A program made the translations under genes and the position numbers. A stretch of DNA of 64,000 bases, taken from positions 37,274,109-37,338,108 of the forward strand of contig OY755244.1 of assembly GCA_963576725.1 (NCBI GenBank). The letters run 5' to 3'. Under the pieces are notes generated by a model. That model saw nothing but the letters and a program-made list of their open reading frames with translations, had not been told where the DNA came from and did not search any database. Positions 19,761 through 31,082 of the stretch are shown here, in pieces. This DNA comes from Azorinus chamasolen. Lineage: Eukaryota > Mollusca > Bivalvia > Cardiida > Solecurtidae. The number at the start of each line of letters is the position of its first letter. The first letter of the stretch is position 1.

Positions 19761-20225
19761 TATTTGAACTTACATAAAAAATATGCCCCTGTGGTACGAA
19801 GTTTCATAATGGCACATTAGCACAAGAATATCTAGTCATGGCATCAACTGTATCTAAAAGTTAAACTCACACACGTCTCGCCCACTTCCCCGGAACCAGC
19901 ATAAGACTGAATGGTCGTTGTAACGAGACTTTACTGTTCCTTTCGTGATATCTATCATCGGATGCACCGATGTTCATTTCCGAAATGTAATTAAGAGTGT
20001 ATTTATAACTGCGAACTTAATTATTACAGATGAAGACTCCGACATTTCCGCGGATAACTGATGAATGAACTGTCTAGGATTTGCCAATTATATGTCAATT
20101 TTCATTTGTTGAATAATGGCTGGTTTAGCATCAATCATTGCAGGAAATTTCAGTACCAATGTTATAATACACAACGAAAAGATCAACGTATAGTTTTAAC
20201 TGTCACAATGCGGGAACCGAGCATA
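19761..20225. other. Mostly unassigned; a G-family right end at about 19908-19938
   Basis: GGTCGTTGTAACGAGACTTTACTG resembles the right end of a decayed G element. No other structure seen. Confidence 0.4.
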
Positions 20226-20229
20226 TAAG

Positions 20230-20320
20230 ACGATTGCAAACAGTGTAGACGCAAATCAGGGGGCTCCAATGGGGGAGGGGCTTCCTGATCGGGGTTTCTA
20301 CTGTTTGACATAGAAATCTG
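20230..20320. mobile_element. GATCAGACG-class hairpin remnant
   Basis: TTGCAAACAGTGTAGACGC pairs with TTTCTACTGTTTGACA. The apex region is G-rich and altered. Confidence 0.5.
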
Positions 20321-20327
20321 TTTGATA

Positions 20328-20497
20328 CAGTAAAAAGGGGCATAAATCACAGTGGCAAAGGCAGGTGGTAGCTTAATGCATGACGAAAATTATGCAGAAA
20401 GCTTTCTGCATAACTTTCGTCCTGCATTAAGCAACCACCTGATTATGAAGACAGCCACGTTTGTTCATTAAGTGGTCGCATTGGAGGGTTTTTACTG
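20328..20497. mobile_element. G2 MITE
   Basis: CAGTAAAAAGGGGCATAAAT to GGTTTTTACTG with TA flanks. The stem AATGCATGACGAAAATTATG is intact but the apex is lost. Confidence 0.88.
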
Positions 20498-20639
20498 TAC
20501 TTTGTTTAGTTTGATTGATATGAAGACGGGAGGAGCCAGATTTAATTATTCAGCAAGTTAAGGTTAAAGATCGAATTTAATTTTCTTGCATTCTTGCATT
20601 CTTTCATACTTGCATTTATGAACGGTGGTCGAAGCACGA

Positions 20640-20850
20640 AGTCTGTACAGGCCTTTATGTCACCGAGTAGACCCAGGTCAGACGGGTTATACAGGTACCT
20701 TCTGATCAGGGTCTACTCTGTTTGCTTATGGAATATTATATATCTGATTCTATAGTTTCTGTCACGGCCAGATCTCCATGTGTTCATATGTCATTATAAA
20801 ACTAATGTCTTATTGATATTGATGATGTCATTATTTTTACATAAATATAG
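20640..20850 (+). mobile_element. P1 MITE
   Basis: Hairpin partly eroded. The long arm reaches TTTACATAAATATAGG, where a G2 copy begins. Confidence 0.75.
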
Positions 20851-20853
20851 GTA

Positions 20854-21125
20854 CAGAGTAAAATCCCTCTAATGCGACCACTTTATAAATGGAAATAAAG
20901 GTATTTAAAAGCAGGTGATAGCTTAATGCATGTCGAAAGTTATGCAGAAAGCTCCTGCAGGAGCTTTCTGTATAACTTTCGACCTGCATTAAGCTACCAC
21001 CTGCATTTAAGACCCAGAAGTATACATCTTTTTGGTGGTCGCATTAGAGAGGTTTCGCATTCCATATTTACCTGGTGTTAAGCAACCACCTGTTTTAAAG
21101 ATGGCCACTTAACATATAGTTTAAG
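20854..21125. mobile_element. G2 MITE with a second partial G arm
   Basis: CAGAGTAAAATCCCTC left end, perfect hairpin with apex AGCTCCTGCAGGAGCT, right end AGAGAGGTTTCG. An extra arm GTTAAGCAACCACCTG follows at 21075. Confidence 0.78.
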
Positions 21126-21197
21126 CCCGTGTCTCATCTGGATTCAAATTGTTTCACAATTGAACTATATGTTCGTATAAGAGTCAATATTCAAGTG

Positions 21198-21441
21198 TTA
21201 ATCCTTACTCCATAGATGTGCCGTTCTATTCCATTGCATACAGAGTAGACCCAGAGCAGACGGTTCCTATATCTGATCAGGGTCTACTGTGTTTGTTTAA
21301 GATATCATATAAATATGATTGTACATTTTCTGGCTTGATCAAACGTTCCCGTGTCTTTGTGCTATTATAACAATTAAAATCTAATTAATATCCATTACGT
21401 CATTAGTTCTTACATGAATATTCATGGAGTAAAAGGTTTAA
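21198..21441 (+). mobile_element. P1 MITE
   Basis: TTAA at both ends. Half of the hairpin apex is deleted (GGTTCCTATATCTGATCAGG). Confidence 0.9.
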
Positions 21442-21667
21442 CGCATTCCCTCCTAGTGACGCATTTTTGGCGCCTCTGTACAAGTCACAGTTTGAAACCA
21501 TTGTGATAAATAGAGCATTTGCTCCATAGGAGCAAATGCTCTATTTATCACAATGGTTTCAAAACTACGCAATACTAAACTTATCCTTTTCTATAGTTAT
21601 TGCTCCTTTTCGGTAGATTAATTCAAAGAGGTTGGGTCTAAAAATAGTCTAGGATGGAATGAGTTAA
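21438..21667 (+). mobile_element. P3 MITE chained to P1
   Basis: Shares the TTAA at 21438-21441. 230 bp with a perfect hairpin and apex GCTCCATAGGAGC. Confidence 0.93.
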
Positions 21668-21696
21668 TATTTTGTAAATATTTTAGCGGATAGAAA

Positions 21697-21933
21697 TTAA
21701 CTCTATCCTCGGTCGCCGGAAAGCGACTCATATGCCTGGGTGAAATTGTCAAATCTGTTATTACCCACAAAACAGTTCGAATCCAGATGATACCCCAACT
21801 GTCTCAGCGTCTCTTTAGGATTCAAACTATTTGACATTCTACTAAAATTCTACTAGTAACACAATGAAGGAATGAAACTTAACACAAACGAAAATATTGG
21901 CCGACGACAATCATTTGGCGCCAACAACGTTAA
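21697..21933 (+). mobile_element. Divergent P4 MITE
   Basis: TTAA at both ends. Right arm GGCCGACGACAATCATTTGG and a diverged hairpin with TTCGAATCCAGATGATACC. Confidence 0.75.
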
Positions 21934-22210
21934 GCAACACTTGCTATTATTCAATTCTGTGATTTTGATAGAGCGTCAGTTGCCGTGTAACAATTCAATC
22001 GTGTGTGTAGTTAATATTTAAACTGGCTTAACGTTGCAGCTTTTGGCAACAGTTCGTAAAGAACTTATATAAACCGTCAAAACGGACCGTTAAGATGAAA
22101 AACGTTACGAACCAACAGTTTCAAACGGCTGTGAACATTAACAATAATTCAGAAATATGACGCAAACGACGATTATGCTACCGTCTTGTGTTCATTGATT
22201 CGTAATACGG

Positions 22211-22393
22211 CAACACCCCACTAAACCGGAATTCTAGTAGAGAAGAATTTAGATACTTTTAGGCAGGTGACTGTTTAATGCAGCATGGCGTAAAGGAGCT
22301 CTCTGCATGACTTTCATCCTGCATTAAGCTGCCACCTATTTCCAAGACTCATATTTATGCCAATGTTTACGTTCGGTTTAGAGGGGTTTTACT
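22211..22393. mobile_element. G4 MITE
   Basis: ACTAAACCGGAATTCTAGTA left, TTCGGTTTAGAGGGGTTTTA right. The hairpin is damaged on the left arm. Confidence 0.8.
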
Positions 22394-22639
22394 ACAAACT
22401 GTGTTTATAAAAGATGCGAATTTGATGAGCAAGGGCAGAATAAAGAAAACATTGTAGCTGTTTCGGTAAATTCCGTCTCTGTGGATCCATCAAAACGGAA
22501 AACAATTTACTCCTTGTCTTCAAAAACCAATAAACAAGTTGTAAATACGATAGGATCGTGGAGCGTTACTCGTCTGTCTATTGATCCAGCAAGGCGTATT
22601 ACTGGACTCTTATCATGCTGGGGAAAAAACAAAGCCTGC

Positions 22640-22817
22640 TAAATCCCTGTCCTGCTACATTTTTTACGTCCACCCGATTCGTTTAAGTTAATAAGAAACT
22701 ATTGATCGAATGCCAAACAGCTTGGATCCAGATGAGACGCCGAGTTACTCGGCGTCTCATCTGGATCCAAACTGTTTGCAAGTGAGAGTCAAGAATCGCT
22801 TAGTATGAAAATGGTTA
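22640..22817 (+). mobile_element. P5-like MITE
   Basis: Perfect hairpin with both arms GGATCCAGATGAGACGCCG. Ends at TTAA 22814-22817. Confidence 0.82.
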
Positions 22818-22889
22818 AACCGTTCTTCCTGTAATGCTGTCTAGAAAACGCCCATCAACGGTTAGTCAAAAGAGGTGTAATCCTGGGTC

Positions 22890-23062
22890 CTAATCCTTTT
22901 CGTCATGAATATTCATATAAGAAATAATTACATCGTGAATATTCACGTGGTGATTCTTTTATAATGGCATATGAACACATACATGTTTGGTTATGGCAGA
23001 ATCAGATCTACATTATTTAATGAAATCTACATTATTTCAAAATCAAACAGTGTCGACCCTAA
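22890..23062 (-). mobile_element. P1 long arm, truncated
   Basis: CGTCATGAATATTCATATAAG through ATCAAACAGTGTCGACCC. The hairpin breaks off at about 23062. Confidence 0.75.
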
Positions 23063-23273
23063 AATTAGCGAAAGGTATTATAGGAAATATATGTCCATTT
23101 TTCCATTAGATGCATTACTCATCCGCTCTGATTTCCATTTACTTCAGCATTTCCATAAATGGGACATAGAAATAGAAAACAGGTCTGCAATTGTTGTTGA
23201 ACAAACCGATGCTAAAGTATATATTTGTTTGCAAGGCTCCTTTAAATTATTTAAAAAGATGGGTTGGTTCAAA

Positions 23274-23722
23274 CAGGGTGTCCCAAAAACGGGAACCCTT
23301 GACCAAATGTGTATCTTAATCAATGTAACCGGGCACATTAAAATATAAATATTTACTGTTGCAGATAAGTCATTTGTGTACATGTCTGCCAAATTTCTCG
23401 TAAAAATATGCATTGGTTTTTAAAGATATGGTTTTTTTTAATGAATGCACCTAAAATCTGTCTTAACATGATATTCGTATATTGCATAGTCCATGTCTAT
23501 ATCATGTTTAAAACGGAGTTTTGGGTGCTTTCATTTAAATGCCGATATCTTAAAAAACCATGAATATGTTTAGACAAAATTTAGACAACATGTGGCAAAA
23601 TGTTGTCTCTACTAATTTAGCTACATGTGTGTACTTTCAATTTAAGTTAGGAATATTGACAGAAATGGGTTAACTTGCAGGTCTTAGTCCCGGGTTCCGG
23701 GTTTTTTTTTTGGGACACCCTG
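23274..23722. mobile_element. Fold-back DNA element with CAGGGTGTCCC ends
   Basis: 449 bp. Inverted ends CAGGGTGTCCCAAAAACGGG and TTTTGGGACACCCTG; imperfect complementarity runs through most of the length (for example GCACCTAAAA at 23446 against TTTTGGGTGC at 23519). TA follows the right end but AA precedes the left. Ends of this kind occur in Tc1/mariner-class elements. No transposase frame. Confidence 0.8.
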
Positions 23723-23929
23723 TATATGGGCGCTAGGGCGATATTACTGCACTAAACAAAATTGACCTACTTGATGAATAATACTGTAGAATAATTAATA
23801 TCCATATTAATTACAATGTGTCACAATTCAAGTATGAATTATCATTTAATAACAACAAATAAGCATTGCTAACTATAAAAATACATCATAATATAACACA
23901 ATATAACATACACAGACATGTTGATGAAT

Positions 23930-24137
23930 CCTTTCCTTCACAGAAACAGCTTTTAAGGCCTTTGCAAACGGAGTAGAGCCCCAGTAGGATCTGATTCTGC
24001 TTATTTCTACCAGTACAAACAATCTTGTACACATTATGACATCGACAAATTCAGCGAATACACATTCATGATGTCATTATTTCTTACATTCATGATGCCA
24101 TATTTCTTACATGAAGATGCAACAGGGATAGGATTAA
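23930..24137 (+). mobile_element. P1 MITE, decayed
   Basis: The hairpin is mostly gone. The long arm repeats TTCATGATG-CATTATTTCTTACAT twice (24065-24115). Confidence 0.65.
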
Positions 24138-24139
24138 GA

Positions 24140-24367
24140 TTAACTCATTCCCTCATGGGCTATCTTAGATCCAACCACTTTGAATAAATCTACCGAAAAG
24201 GACCATTAACTAGAAAAAATGAAAAAAATAGAATTTTGTAGTTTGAAACCATTGTGACAAATAGAGCATTTGCTCCTATAGGAGCAAATGCTCTATTTGT
24301 CACAATGGTTTCAGGAAGTGGTTATTACAGAGGCGTCGAAAGGCGTATTTATGGAGGAAAGGGTTAA
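24140..24367 (-). mobile_element. P3 MITE, full length
   Basis: TTAA at both ends and a perfect 60+ bp hairpin. The right terminus reads GCGTATTTATGGAGGAAAGG, closer to P1 than to other P3 ends. Confidence 0.92.
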
Positions 24368-24417
24368 GGGTTCCATTGAATGAACTTCTTTGTGAATCAC
24401 ATTGTTTGATTATGTTG

Positions 24418-24659
24418 CATCCTTTACCTGATAGATACCCCGTCTGACACCCTTGCAAACGGAGTAGATCAAGATCAGACGACTCCTGTCAGAGCCATCT
24501 AATCGGGGCCAGAGTTATGTGTTTATAACATAGATTTAATTCTACAGCTTTTGTCACAGCCAAAACTCTTTGTATTCATATACCATTATAAAAAAACAGC
24601 GAATTAATATTCATGATGTTTTCATTTCGTACCTGAATACTTATCAAGGAAATGGTTAA
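24418..24659 (+). mobile_element. P1 MITE
   Basis: CCTTTACCTGATAGATACC left, TTAA at the right. The hairpin has mutations on both arms. Confidence 0.82.
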
Positions 24660-24671
24660 AGTTCAAACACC

Positions 24672-24820
24672 AGAATAATGTGGTCCCTTATTATAGGACT
24701 CGTTCAGAAGCTTTTTTATAGGAGTGTTCTGCATAAACCTCTGTCCTACACTAAGCGGCCACCTGAAAAATCCAGATTCATACTTCTTTTCAGTGGTCGT
24801 TTTAGCGAGACCTTACTGCA
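24672..24820. mobile_element. G-family remnant
   Basis: TCCTACACTAAGCGGCCACC and the right end TTTTAGCGAGACCTTACTG. Confidence 0.6.
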
Positions 24821-25340
24821 CTTACGAAATAAATGATTTCCGGATATTCAGTGGATAATTATTACGCTGATTTTATATTTTGTTTTACTGGCGGTAATAA
24901 TTACTTTCGTATAACAATTGGTTTTCCCTCGTTTGACTTCTAATAGATCAACGCGGCTGATCGGCTGTGAACAATATTGGTCCATAAAATAAAACATCTT
25001 GCATACGTGTTTCTCTCTTGTCAGTTATATCAACCCTTTACATGATACATGTACACGTTAGTGTTTGATTTTTTATATCAGATTTTATCCCTTCTCCTCT
25101 TACTGCAGTATGTAATACAACGATTAGCAGCAACCACATGGTTTTACTAATACAATGTACATGTACATGTAGTATGTACAGACTTTTAATATGTGGTGTT
25201 TTCTGTGTGTCGTTGAAATGTGATAATATTTTATAATTATTTTTAGAATGGATGTGTACTTCTTTCTACTATGTGTTGTAAAGTTGTTGTCTTTGTTCAT
25301 GTATTGTGTACACAGATGAGACTCAAATAAATATATATAT
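24821..25340. other. No clear feature
   Basis: CCCTTTACATGATACATG at about 25034 looks like a P1 left tip, possibly separated from the copy at 25345 by about 280 bp of unassigned sequence containing ACATGTACATGTA. Confidence 0.35.
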
Positions 25341-25344
25341 ATAT

Positions 25345-25575
25345 GATACAAAGGCTTTTTAACGCATTTGCAAACATAGTAGACCCAGATCAGACGGCTC
25401 ATGTAGGAGCCGTCTGATCAGGTTCTGCTATGTTTGCTTATGGAAGTGTATAGATTTGAATCTACAGTTTCTGGCATGACCAAAACCCCATGTGTTCATA
25501 TGCCATAACGAAAATTCAGCTAATACATATTCATGATGTTATTATTTTAACTTGAATATTTACCAGGTATTAAGT
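25345..25575 (+). mobile_element. P1 MITE
   Basis: Hairpin intact with apex GGCTCATGTAGGAGCC. Long arm complete; left tip missing. Confidence 0.85.
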
Positions 25576-25733
25576 TATACGATATAACGCGATCGAGCAC
25601 CATAACATTAAATACGACACAGTTAGACCAACAATTCATAGTTTTGCAACGTTGGAAATGCGATAAATGTCCATATTTGTCACACCCAGAAAGTTTCCAA
25701 GTTAGAACTAAACTGACTAATTTGTATGGCGTC

Positions 25734-25983
25734 TTAACCCTTTCCCTCATATAAACGTGTTTTCACGCATTTGCAAACAGAGTGGATCCAGATCAGACGG
25801 CTCCTAGTGGAGCCGTCTGATCAGGGTCTGCTTTGTTTGCTAATAGAATTTGGTAGATCTGTTTGTATGCTTTCTAAAATGTCTACAATGTTCCACCTTC
25901 CATATTTCTTTATAACTATTTTGTAAATGACGATTCAGTACGTGTTGAAATTTGGAATAAACGTAGAACAGGGAAAGGGTTAA
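25734..25983 (+). mobile_element. P2 MITE, full length
   Basis: 250 bp, TTAA at both ends. Hairpin apex GGCTCCTAGTGGAGCC with the stem mismatch present. Confidence 0.95.
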
Positions 25984-26122
25984 CAAGTTCAAGATATCGA
26001 GAATCTACTTTATAACAATTCAGTAAAATAATTACGACAAAGCAAAGTAATAGTCCTTTTCTATGTTACTGCACTTATAAATAGACGCCCTGTACTTAAT
26101 TCTGTTATATGTTTCAATTCAA

Positions 26123-26290
26123 TTAACCCTTCTCTCGTTACATGTAACCGCGGTCTGACTCGCATTTGCAAACAGTTTGGATCCAGATGATCCAGGATTC
26201 AAGCTGTTTGACACTCAGTCAATAGATTCTCAGAAACTTGATCGATTCCGAAGTAAAGCAAAATTTAACCAAATTCAAATTGAAGGAGGC
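26123..26290 (+). mobile_element. P5 MITE, hairpin deleted
   Basis: TTAA, then CCCTTCTCTCGTTACATG. The hairpin is reduced to GGATCCAGATGATCCAGGAT. Confidence 0.78.
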
Positions 26291-26337
26291 ATTATGTTCA
26301 TTACAGACGGATAAGAGATCACCTTTAGTTTGCTATG

Positions 26338-26550
26338 GAAATGTTTTTGTCGATATGTGCAGATAAGATGCCTAAACCAAAACATTTTCAAGAATAACGC
26401 TTTTATTTTTCCAACAAACCCTATGCTAAGACCACTTTTTAGAATCGTCGAAGAGACTATTCTAAACATTGGTCACAACATAGAGTTTGCTGGAGAAATG
26501 ACGGTTTTAGTATTTGAGTACGCACGTCTGTCTATTGCTCTGGAAAATGT
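26338..26550. mobile_element. I-family element
   Basis: AACATTTTCAAGAATAACGC to TTGAGTACGCACGTCTGTC. The inner hairpin has indels. The right arm keeps the intact TTAGTATTTGAG site filled by G3 at 40830. Confidence 0.82.
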
Positions 26551-26589
26551 CTACATGTTCTGAATTCCAAATCATAGTTTCTTGCAATG

Positions 26590-26710
26590 CTGTTATAGAC
26601 ACAGAGTCAGTGTGTCAAACTGGCTGGATCCAGATGAAACACCGTCTTACTCTGCGTCGTATCTGGATCCAGATGATAATGGATTTGCCAGCAGCGAGTT
26701 GAAGGTTTAA
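26590..26710. mobile_element. P5 hairpin remnant
   Basis: CTGGATCCAGATGAAACACC pairs with GCGTCGTATCTGGATCCAG. Confidence 0.6.
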
Positions 26711-26824
26711 AATGATTGCATCCGCTGTGTTACTGCCTCCTAAACGGTATCATTATCTCCCTGCACAATTAAAAACAATTAAAAACGTATTACGAAATTG
26801 ACTACAGGCAGAGCAACAGATTTC

Positions 26825-27000
26825 ATATCCGTACACAGATACTAAAATCGTCATTTCTCCACTAAACCCTACGTTGTGACCACTCTTTAGAATCGTCTCT
26901 TTGAGACGATTCTAAAGAGTGGTTACAGCATAGGGTTTGGTGGAGAAATAAAGGAGTTATGCTTGAAAATGTATTAATCTATGCGACTTAATTGAAACCT
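26825..27000. mobile_element. I-family element
   Basis: Near-perfect hairpin of about 105 bp with apex CGTCTCTTTGAGACG; tail CTTGAAAATGTATTAATC. Confidence 0.9.
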
Positions 27001-27074
27001 CTGCTTCCTGTCGTTCTTGTCCTGCTAAACGCGACATGTCTTGTATTTGCAAACAACTCGGTTCCTAATACATG

Positions 27075-27255
27075 TAATTAACTAGATTAGTTGCTATAAA
27101 AGCACATGGACAGAAGCTGTAGAACCATATCTATATTACATCATAAGCAAACAGAGCAGAACCTGGCCAGACAGCTCCTACAGGAGCCGTCTCACCTGGG
27201 TATATTCTGTTTGCAAAGGCGTAGAAAGGCGCATTTATGGTTATTAAATGGTTAA
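27075..27255 (-). mobile_element. P1 MITE, left tip lost
   Basis: Hairpin apex AGCTCCTACAGGAGCC; right TTAA at 27252-27255. A P5 arm fragment precedes it at 27020-27075. Confidence 0.82.
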
Positions 27256-27465
27256 AAGCAACCCGGCATCCATCATGTTCTTCTCTAAATCTGAGAAATT
27301 CATAATTGGTTTTCGAGAATAATGTGATCATAAATGTCTCAGGTGAGTAGAATGTGATCTTTGGAAAATGAGTTCCTACAATCCTTTGTCCAACTTTATA
27401 CTATTTGTATATAAAACGAGATTGTGTTACTGATTTGTCAGTAGAAATCATTTACGTTACGAAAT

Positions 27466-27690
27466 TTAACACATTCCCTCCTAGTGACGCATTTTGGCGC
27501 CCCCGTAAAGTCACGTTTTTAAACCATTGTGATAAATAGAGTATTTGCTCCACAGGAGCAAAAGCTCTATTTATCACAATGGTTTCAAAACTACACAATG
27601 CTATATGTTTCCATTTCTCTAGTAAATGTTCCTTTTCGGTAGATTTATTCAAAGAGGTTGAGTCTAAAAATAGTCTAATGAGTTAGGATT
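27466..27690 (+). mobile_element. P3 MITE
   Basis: Left TTAA; hairpin apex GCTCCACAGGAGC; right end eroded to AGTTAGGATTA. Confidence 0.9.
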
Positions 27691-27695
27691 ATACA

Positions 27696-27866
27696 GTAAA
27701 GTCTCTCTAGTACGACGACTCGAAAGAAGTCTTATTCTGGATGTTAATACAGGTGAGAGCTCAATGCAGGACAAAGATTATACAGAAAGCTCGTACAGGA
27801 GTTTTCTGCATTACTTTTGCTCTGCATTAAGCAGCCAACTGCTTTTAAAGATTGCTATAGTAACCA
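27696..27866. mobile_element. G2 MITE, right end lost
   Basis: CAGTAAAGTCTCTCTAGTACG left. The stem is intact; the right arm runs into the TTAA of the next P1. Confidence 0.78.
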
Positions 27867-28092
27867 TTAACTTCATAAATGCGCCTTCTGCGCCTTTGCA
27901 GAGCAAATCCAGATCAGACAGGAGCCGTCTAATCAGGGTCTGCTCTGTTTGCTTGTGATACAATATCGATATGTTTCTAGTTTCTGCCAATGTCAAACAT
28001 TCCTGTGTCCATGTCGTACAATAAAAAATAATCTAATTAATATTCATGATGGCATTATTTCTTACATGATTATTCATGGAATAAAGGGTTAA
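27867..28092 (+). mobile_element. P1 MITE
   Basis: TTAA at both ends; the apex is deleted (ATCAGACAGGAGCCGTC). It sits in the right arm of the G2 element. Confidence 0.85.
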
Positions 28093-28374
28093 TATATCAT
28101 GTTGTCGCTGTAGCGCGACTCTACAGTATCTACCAAAAAGGTATGTTTTGAATAAACCGTTTATGATTATTTGTGGAACGGTTTCGCTACTTTTTAATGT
28201 TTACGTTCAATTAAAAAAATGTCGGCAAACGGAAATGACGTCACGTCAGAACGGAAATAACACGATTCTGTGGCAGAGGTGAATGAAGATCAATGAACCA
28301 TGTGGAAACGAGTGTTGCTGTATAACGAATCCTCTAAATAGCAAACAATTGATTAAAACGCATGGATGTCCTTA

Positions 28375-28490
28375 AAAACAGCTGTCTGTTCATATAAGAC
28401 GAAAGTGATACAGAAAGCTCAAAAGTGAACTTTATGCATAACTGACGTCACCGGCACTAAGCTACAACATACATTTAAGACACAAAAAAT
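28375..28490. mobile_element. G-family core remnant
   Basis: ACGAAAGTGATACAGAAAGC and GGCACTAAGCTACAACAT. 28093-28374 holds nothing I recognise. Confidence 0.45.
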
Positions 28491-28564
28491 AAGATTTCTT
28501 TCAACCCTTTACTTCTTGAGATTTATTACTATATGAATATAATTTTTTATATGGAATAAATATT

Positions 28565-28793
28565 TTGACCCTTTCCTCCATAAATACGCCTTTCTACGCC
28601 TCTGTAACAGTCACTTTTTGAAACCAATGTGATAAATAAAGCATTTGCTCCATAGGAGCAATTGCTCTGTATATCAAAATTGTTTAAATACTACATAATT
28701 CTATCGTTTTCCTTTTCTCTAGTAAATGCTCGTTTTAGGTAGATTTATTCAAAAAGGTTTTGTCTAAAAATAGCTTATGAGGAAATGGGTTAA
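28565..28793 (+). mobile_element. P3 MITE, full length
   Basis: TTGA left, TTAA right, 229 bp. The hairpin right arm carries several mutations. Confidence 0.9.
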
Positions 28794-28809
28794 TAAAGCA
28801 TTAACGAGG

Positions 28810-28970
28810 AATTTGTGTCTGTAACAGAAACTTCAGAATCAAATCTATATTATTCCATTAGCAAACAGAGCAGACCCTAATCAGACAGCTCCTATAGGAT
28901 CTGTCTGATCTGGGTCTACTCTATTTGCAAAGGTGTCAAAAGTCACGTGTATCAGGAAAAGGGTTGAGCG
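28810..28970 (-). mobile_element. P1 MITE, long arm shortened
   Basis: Hairpin intact except the apex AGCTCCTATAGGATCT; outer long-arm tip missing. Confidence 0.78.
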
Positions 28971-29119
28971 GTTTTATTGTACGTGAGCTAAAGGAGTTGA
29001 TGACTGATTTCTCTATTGATTACAGATGTATTACGACATCATACCGCTTGTGACAAGTCATCCACTGCCTGTGAAACGTTGACTCAAACACTGTGTGCAA
29101 TGTTCTATGAAATCATTAA

Positions 29120-29210
29120 CATTTAACACGCTATATGTGATATTTGCAAACAGTGTAGATTCAGATAAAATGCCGTGTCACTCATCAAGCCCACCATGTC
29201 TGACACACCG
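29120..29210. mobile_element. P4/P5 hairpin remnant
   Basis: TTTGCAAACAGTGTAGATTC with an eroded partner arm. Confidence 0.4.
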
Positions 29211-29337
29211 ACTCTGTATCTGTGGAGAAAAGTTTTTTTTTAATGTCTACCTTGAAAAAGAGACTGGTTACAATGTAAGCAGAGGACAGCATGTTCAGTA
29301 CCTACAAGGGACTATATAAAGTCAGATAACAAGTGCT

Positions 29338-29585
29338 TTAACCCTTTCCCTATTATGTTTATTCAAACTTTCGATACTTACTGAATATTCATGGACAAAA
29401 TATTTATAATGAAATATTGAAGGTGGAACATTGTTGTCATTTTAGAAAGTAAAGAAACAGATTGATTAAATTTCATCAGCAAACAGAGCAGACCATGATC
29501 AGACAGCTCCTATGGGAGCCGTCTGATATGGGTCTACTCTGTTTAAAAATGCGTGAAAACATGTTTATAAGAGGGAAAATGTTAA
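29338..29585 (-). mobile_element. P2 MITE, full length
   Basis: 248 bp, TTAA at both ends. Hairpin apex AGCTCCTATGGGAGCC. Confidence 0.93.
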
Positions 29586-29846
29586 GAATTATGCGACGCA
29601 GCGTCTGGCCATGGTCAACATTGTATGTATTGTAATAAGACCATGCACTTTTCCCACACAGCGACCCAGATTCTAGTCTTCTAAGAAATTGTTATTTGCA
29701 AAACATTTTGCTTGGTTAGGTTTTTACACTTCAAACATTTTCCATTTCTCGCCAGTCATAGAATGCTTAGATCATAGATGCAAAACTACTCTCGACGTTT
29801 CATATAAATAAAAACTGACGTCACAGGTTAGCATTAACCCTTTGTA

Positions 29847-29941
29847 CGAGGGCCATCTAATAAAAAGTGAGACTGAGCTGATAAAGCATTAATTAGTTTT
29901 CTAGAGATTCAACTTGTCTCATTTTTATTGGATGCCCCTCG
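29847..29941. mobile_element. Short mariner-like MITE, 95 bp
   Basis: Inverted ends CGAGGGCCATCTAATAAAAA and TTTTTATTGGATGCCCCTCG with TA on both sides. The CGAGG start is typical of mariner terminal repeats. Confidence 0.82.
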
Positions 29942-29962
29942 TAGACTTTGGAGTTCTATCTA

Positions 29963-30276
29963 CAGTTGAACTTCGATAAATCGATCTCGGATAACTCGAA
30001 TCTGGGATAACTCAAACTAAAAGTTCGGCCCTTCCAAAATTTACAATATAGACTTGTTCTAAAATGTATCACTGCGCATAATAATCTAGAAACACACGTG
30101 ATAGCTTAATGTAGTCGAACGAAATGATGAAAGCTCCTACAGGAGCTTTCAGTATTACTGTAGACTTGCTATGAAATTCATATATTGGTCAGATAAGAAA
30201 CCGAAAGACTCATGCCTCTGTTATCTCGAACTAACTTGTATGGTCCCTTTAAGTTCGAGATATCAAAATTCAACTG
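29963..30276 (+). mobile_element. H MITE, full length
   Basis: 314 bp from CAGTTGAACTTCGATAAATC to ATTCAACTG, TA on both sides; hairpin apex AGCTCCTACAGGAGCT. Confidence 0.93.
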
Positions 30277-30286
30277 TATTATAGTT

Positions 30287-30360
30287 TCCTAAGCAAACAT
30301 AGCAGACCATGAGTTTATGTGAACTGTCTGATCTTGGCCTACTTTGTTTGCAAAAAACAA
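30287..30360. mobile_element. P1 hairpin fragment
   Basis: AAGCAAACATAGCAGACC pairs with GGCCTACTTTGTTTGC. Apex lost. Confidence 0.6.
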
Positions 30361-30544
30361 GTAGTCTCCATTCAAACATATATACTTCGACAACAATAAA
30401 TTACTTCGCTACGTGTCCCATGCTTCATGTATTGATTCAAGGTTTTATAAGGACACACTTTCCTTTGAGATAAATCTGTAACTGCTTGCAAACTATAAAA
30501 CAATCAAGCGTGCAGTTATCTGCGAATCGTTATCTGCTAAATAC

Positions 30545-30750
30545 TTAACCCATTACCTCATAGGCTATTTTAAGACCCTACCTATTTGAATAAATCTACC
30601 AAAAAGGAGCATTTCAGTTACTAGTCGGAACATTTTATAATTGTGTAATTTTGAAACCATTGTGATAAATAGAGCATTTGCTCCTGAGGAGCAAATGCTC
30701 TTTTTATCACAATGGTTTCAAAAAGTGACTTTTATATAGTGTCCAGACCC
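30545..30750 (-). mobile_element. P3 MITE, right end lost
   Basis: Left TTAA; hairpin apex GCTCCTGAGGAGC. Confidence 0.85.
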
Positions 30751-30768
30751 TGATCTGCGTAAATTCAC

Positions 30769-31062
30769 TTAACTCTTTGTCGTCTGCTGAACACATTTTC
30801 GTCTGATTCAAGCTTTAGAGTGGGTTGTTGCAACGCAAAATGTAATAACGACGCAAAATCTAATAATTATTACAAAATGCGTTGATTTATTACATTATGC
30901 TGAAGAACCAGTGGGTACTTGTACGATATATTTATAAAAAGATAAACAGAGTGTCAAACAGTTTGGGTCCTGATGAGGAGCCGAGTTACTCGGCATCTCA
31001 TCTGGCCATAAACTGTTTTCATATGATATCCCAGACCCGTCCTCATAGCACTGAAGGGGTTA
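30769..31062. mobile_element. P4-like MITE with internal insertion
   Basis: TTAA then CTCTTTGTCGTCTGCTG; hairpin with AACAGTTTGGGTCCTGATG; end GAAGGGGTTA. About 75 bp containing a small inverted repeat (ACGCAAAATGTAATAA) sits at 30832-30905. Confidence 0.65.
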
Positions 31063-31082
31063 CCATTTTTCTTCCCAGGCAA

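Noticed and set aside
22971..23348. 125-codon plus-strand frame
   Set aside because: It crosses a P1 arm and the end of the CAGGGTGTCCC fold-back element; no family match.
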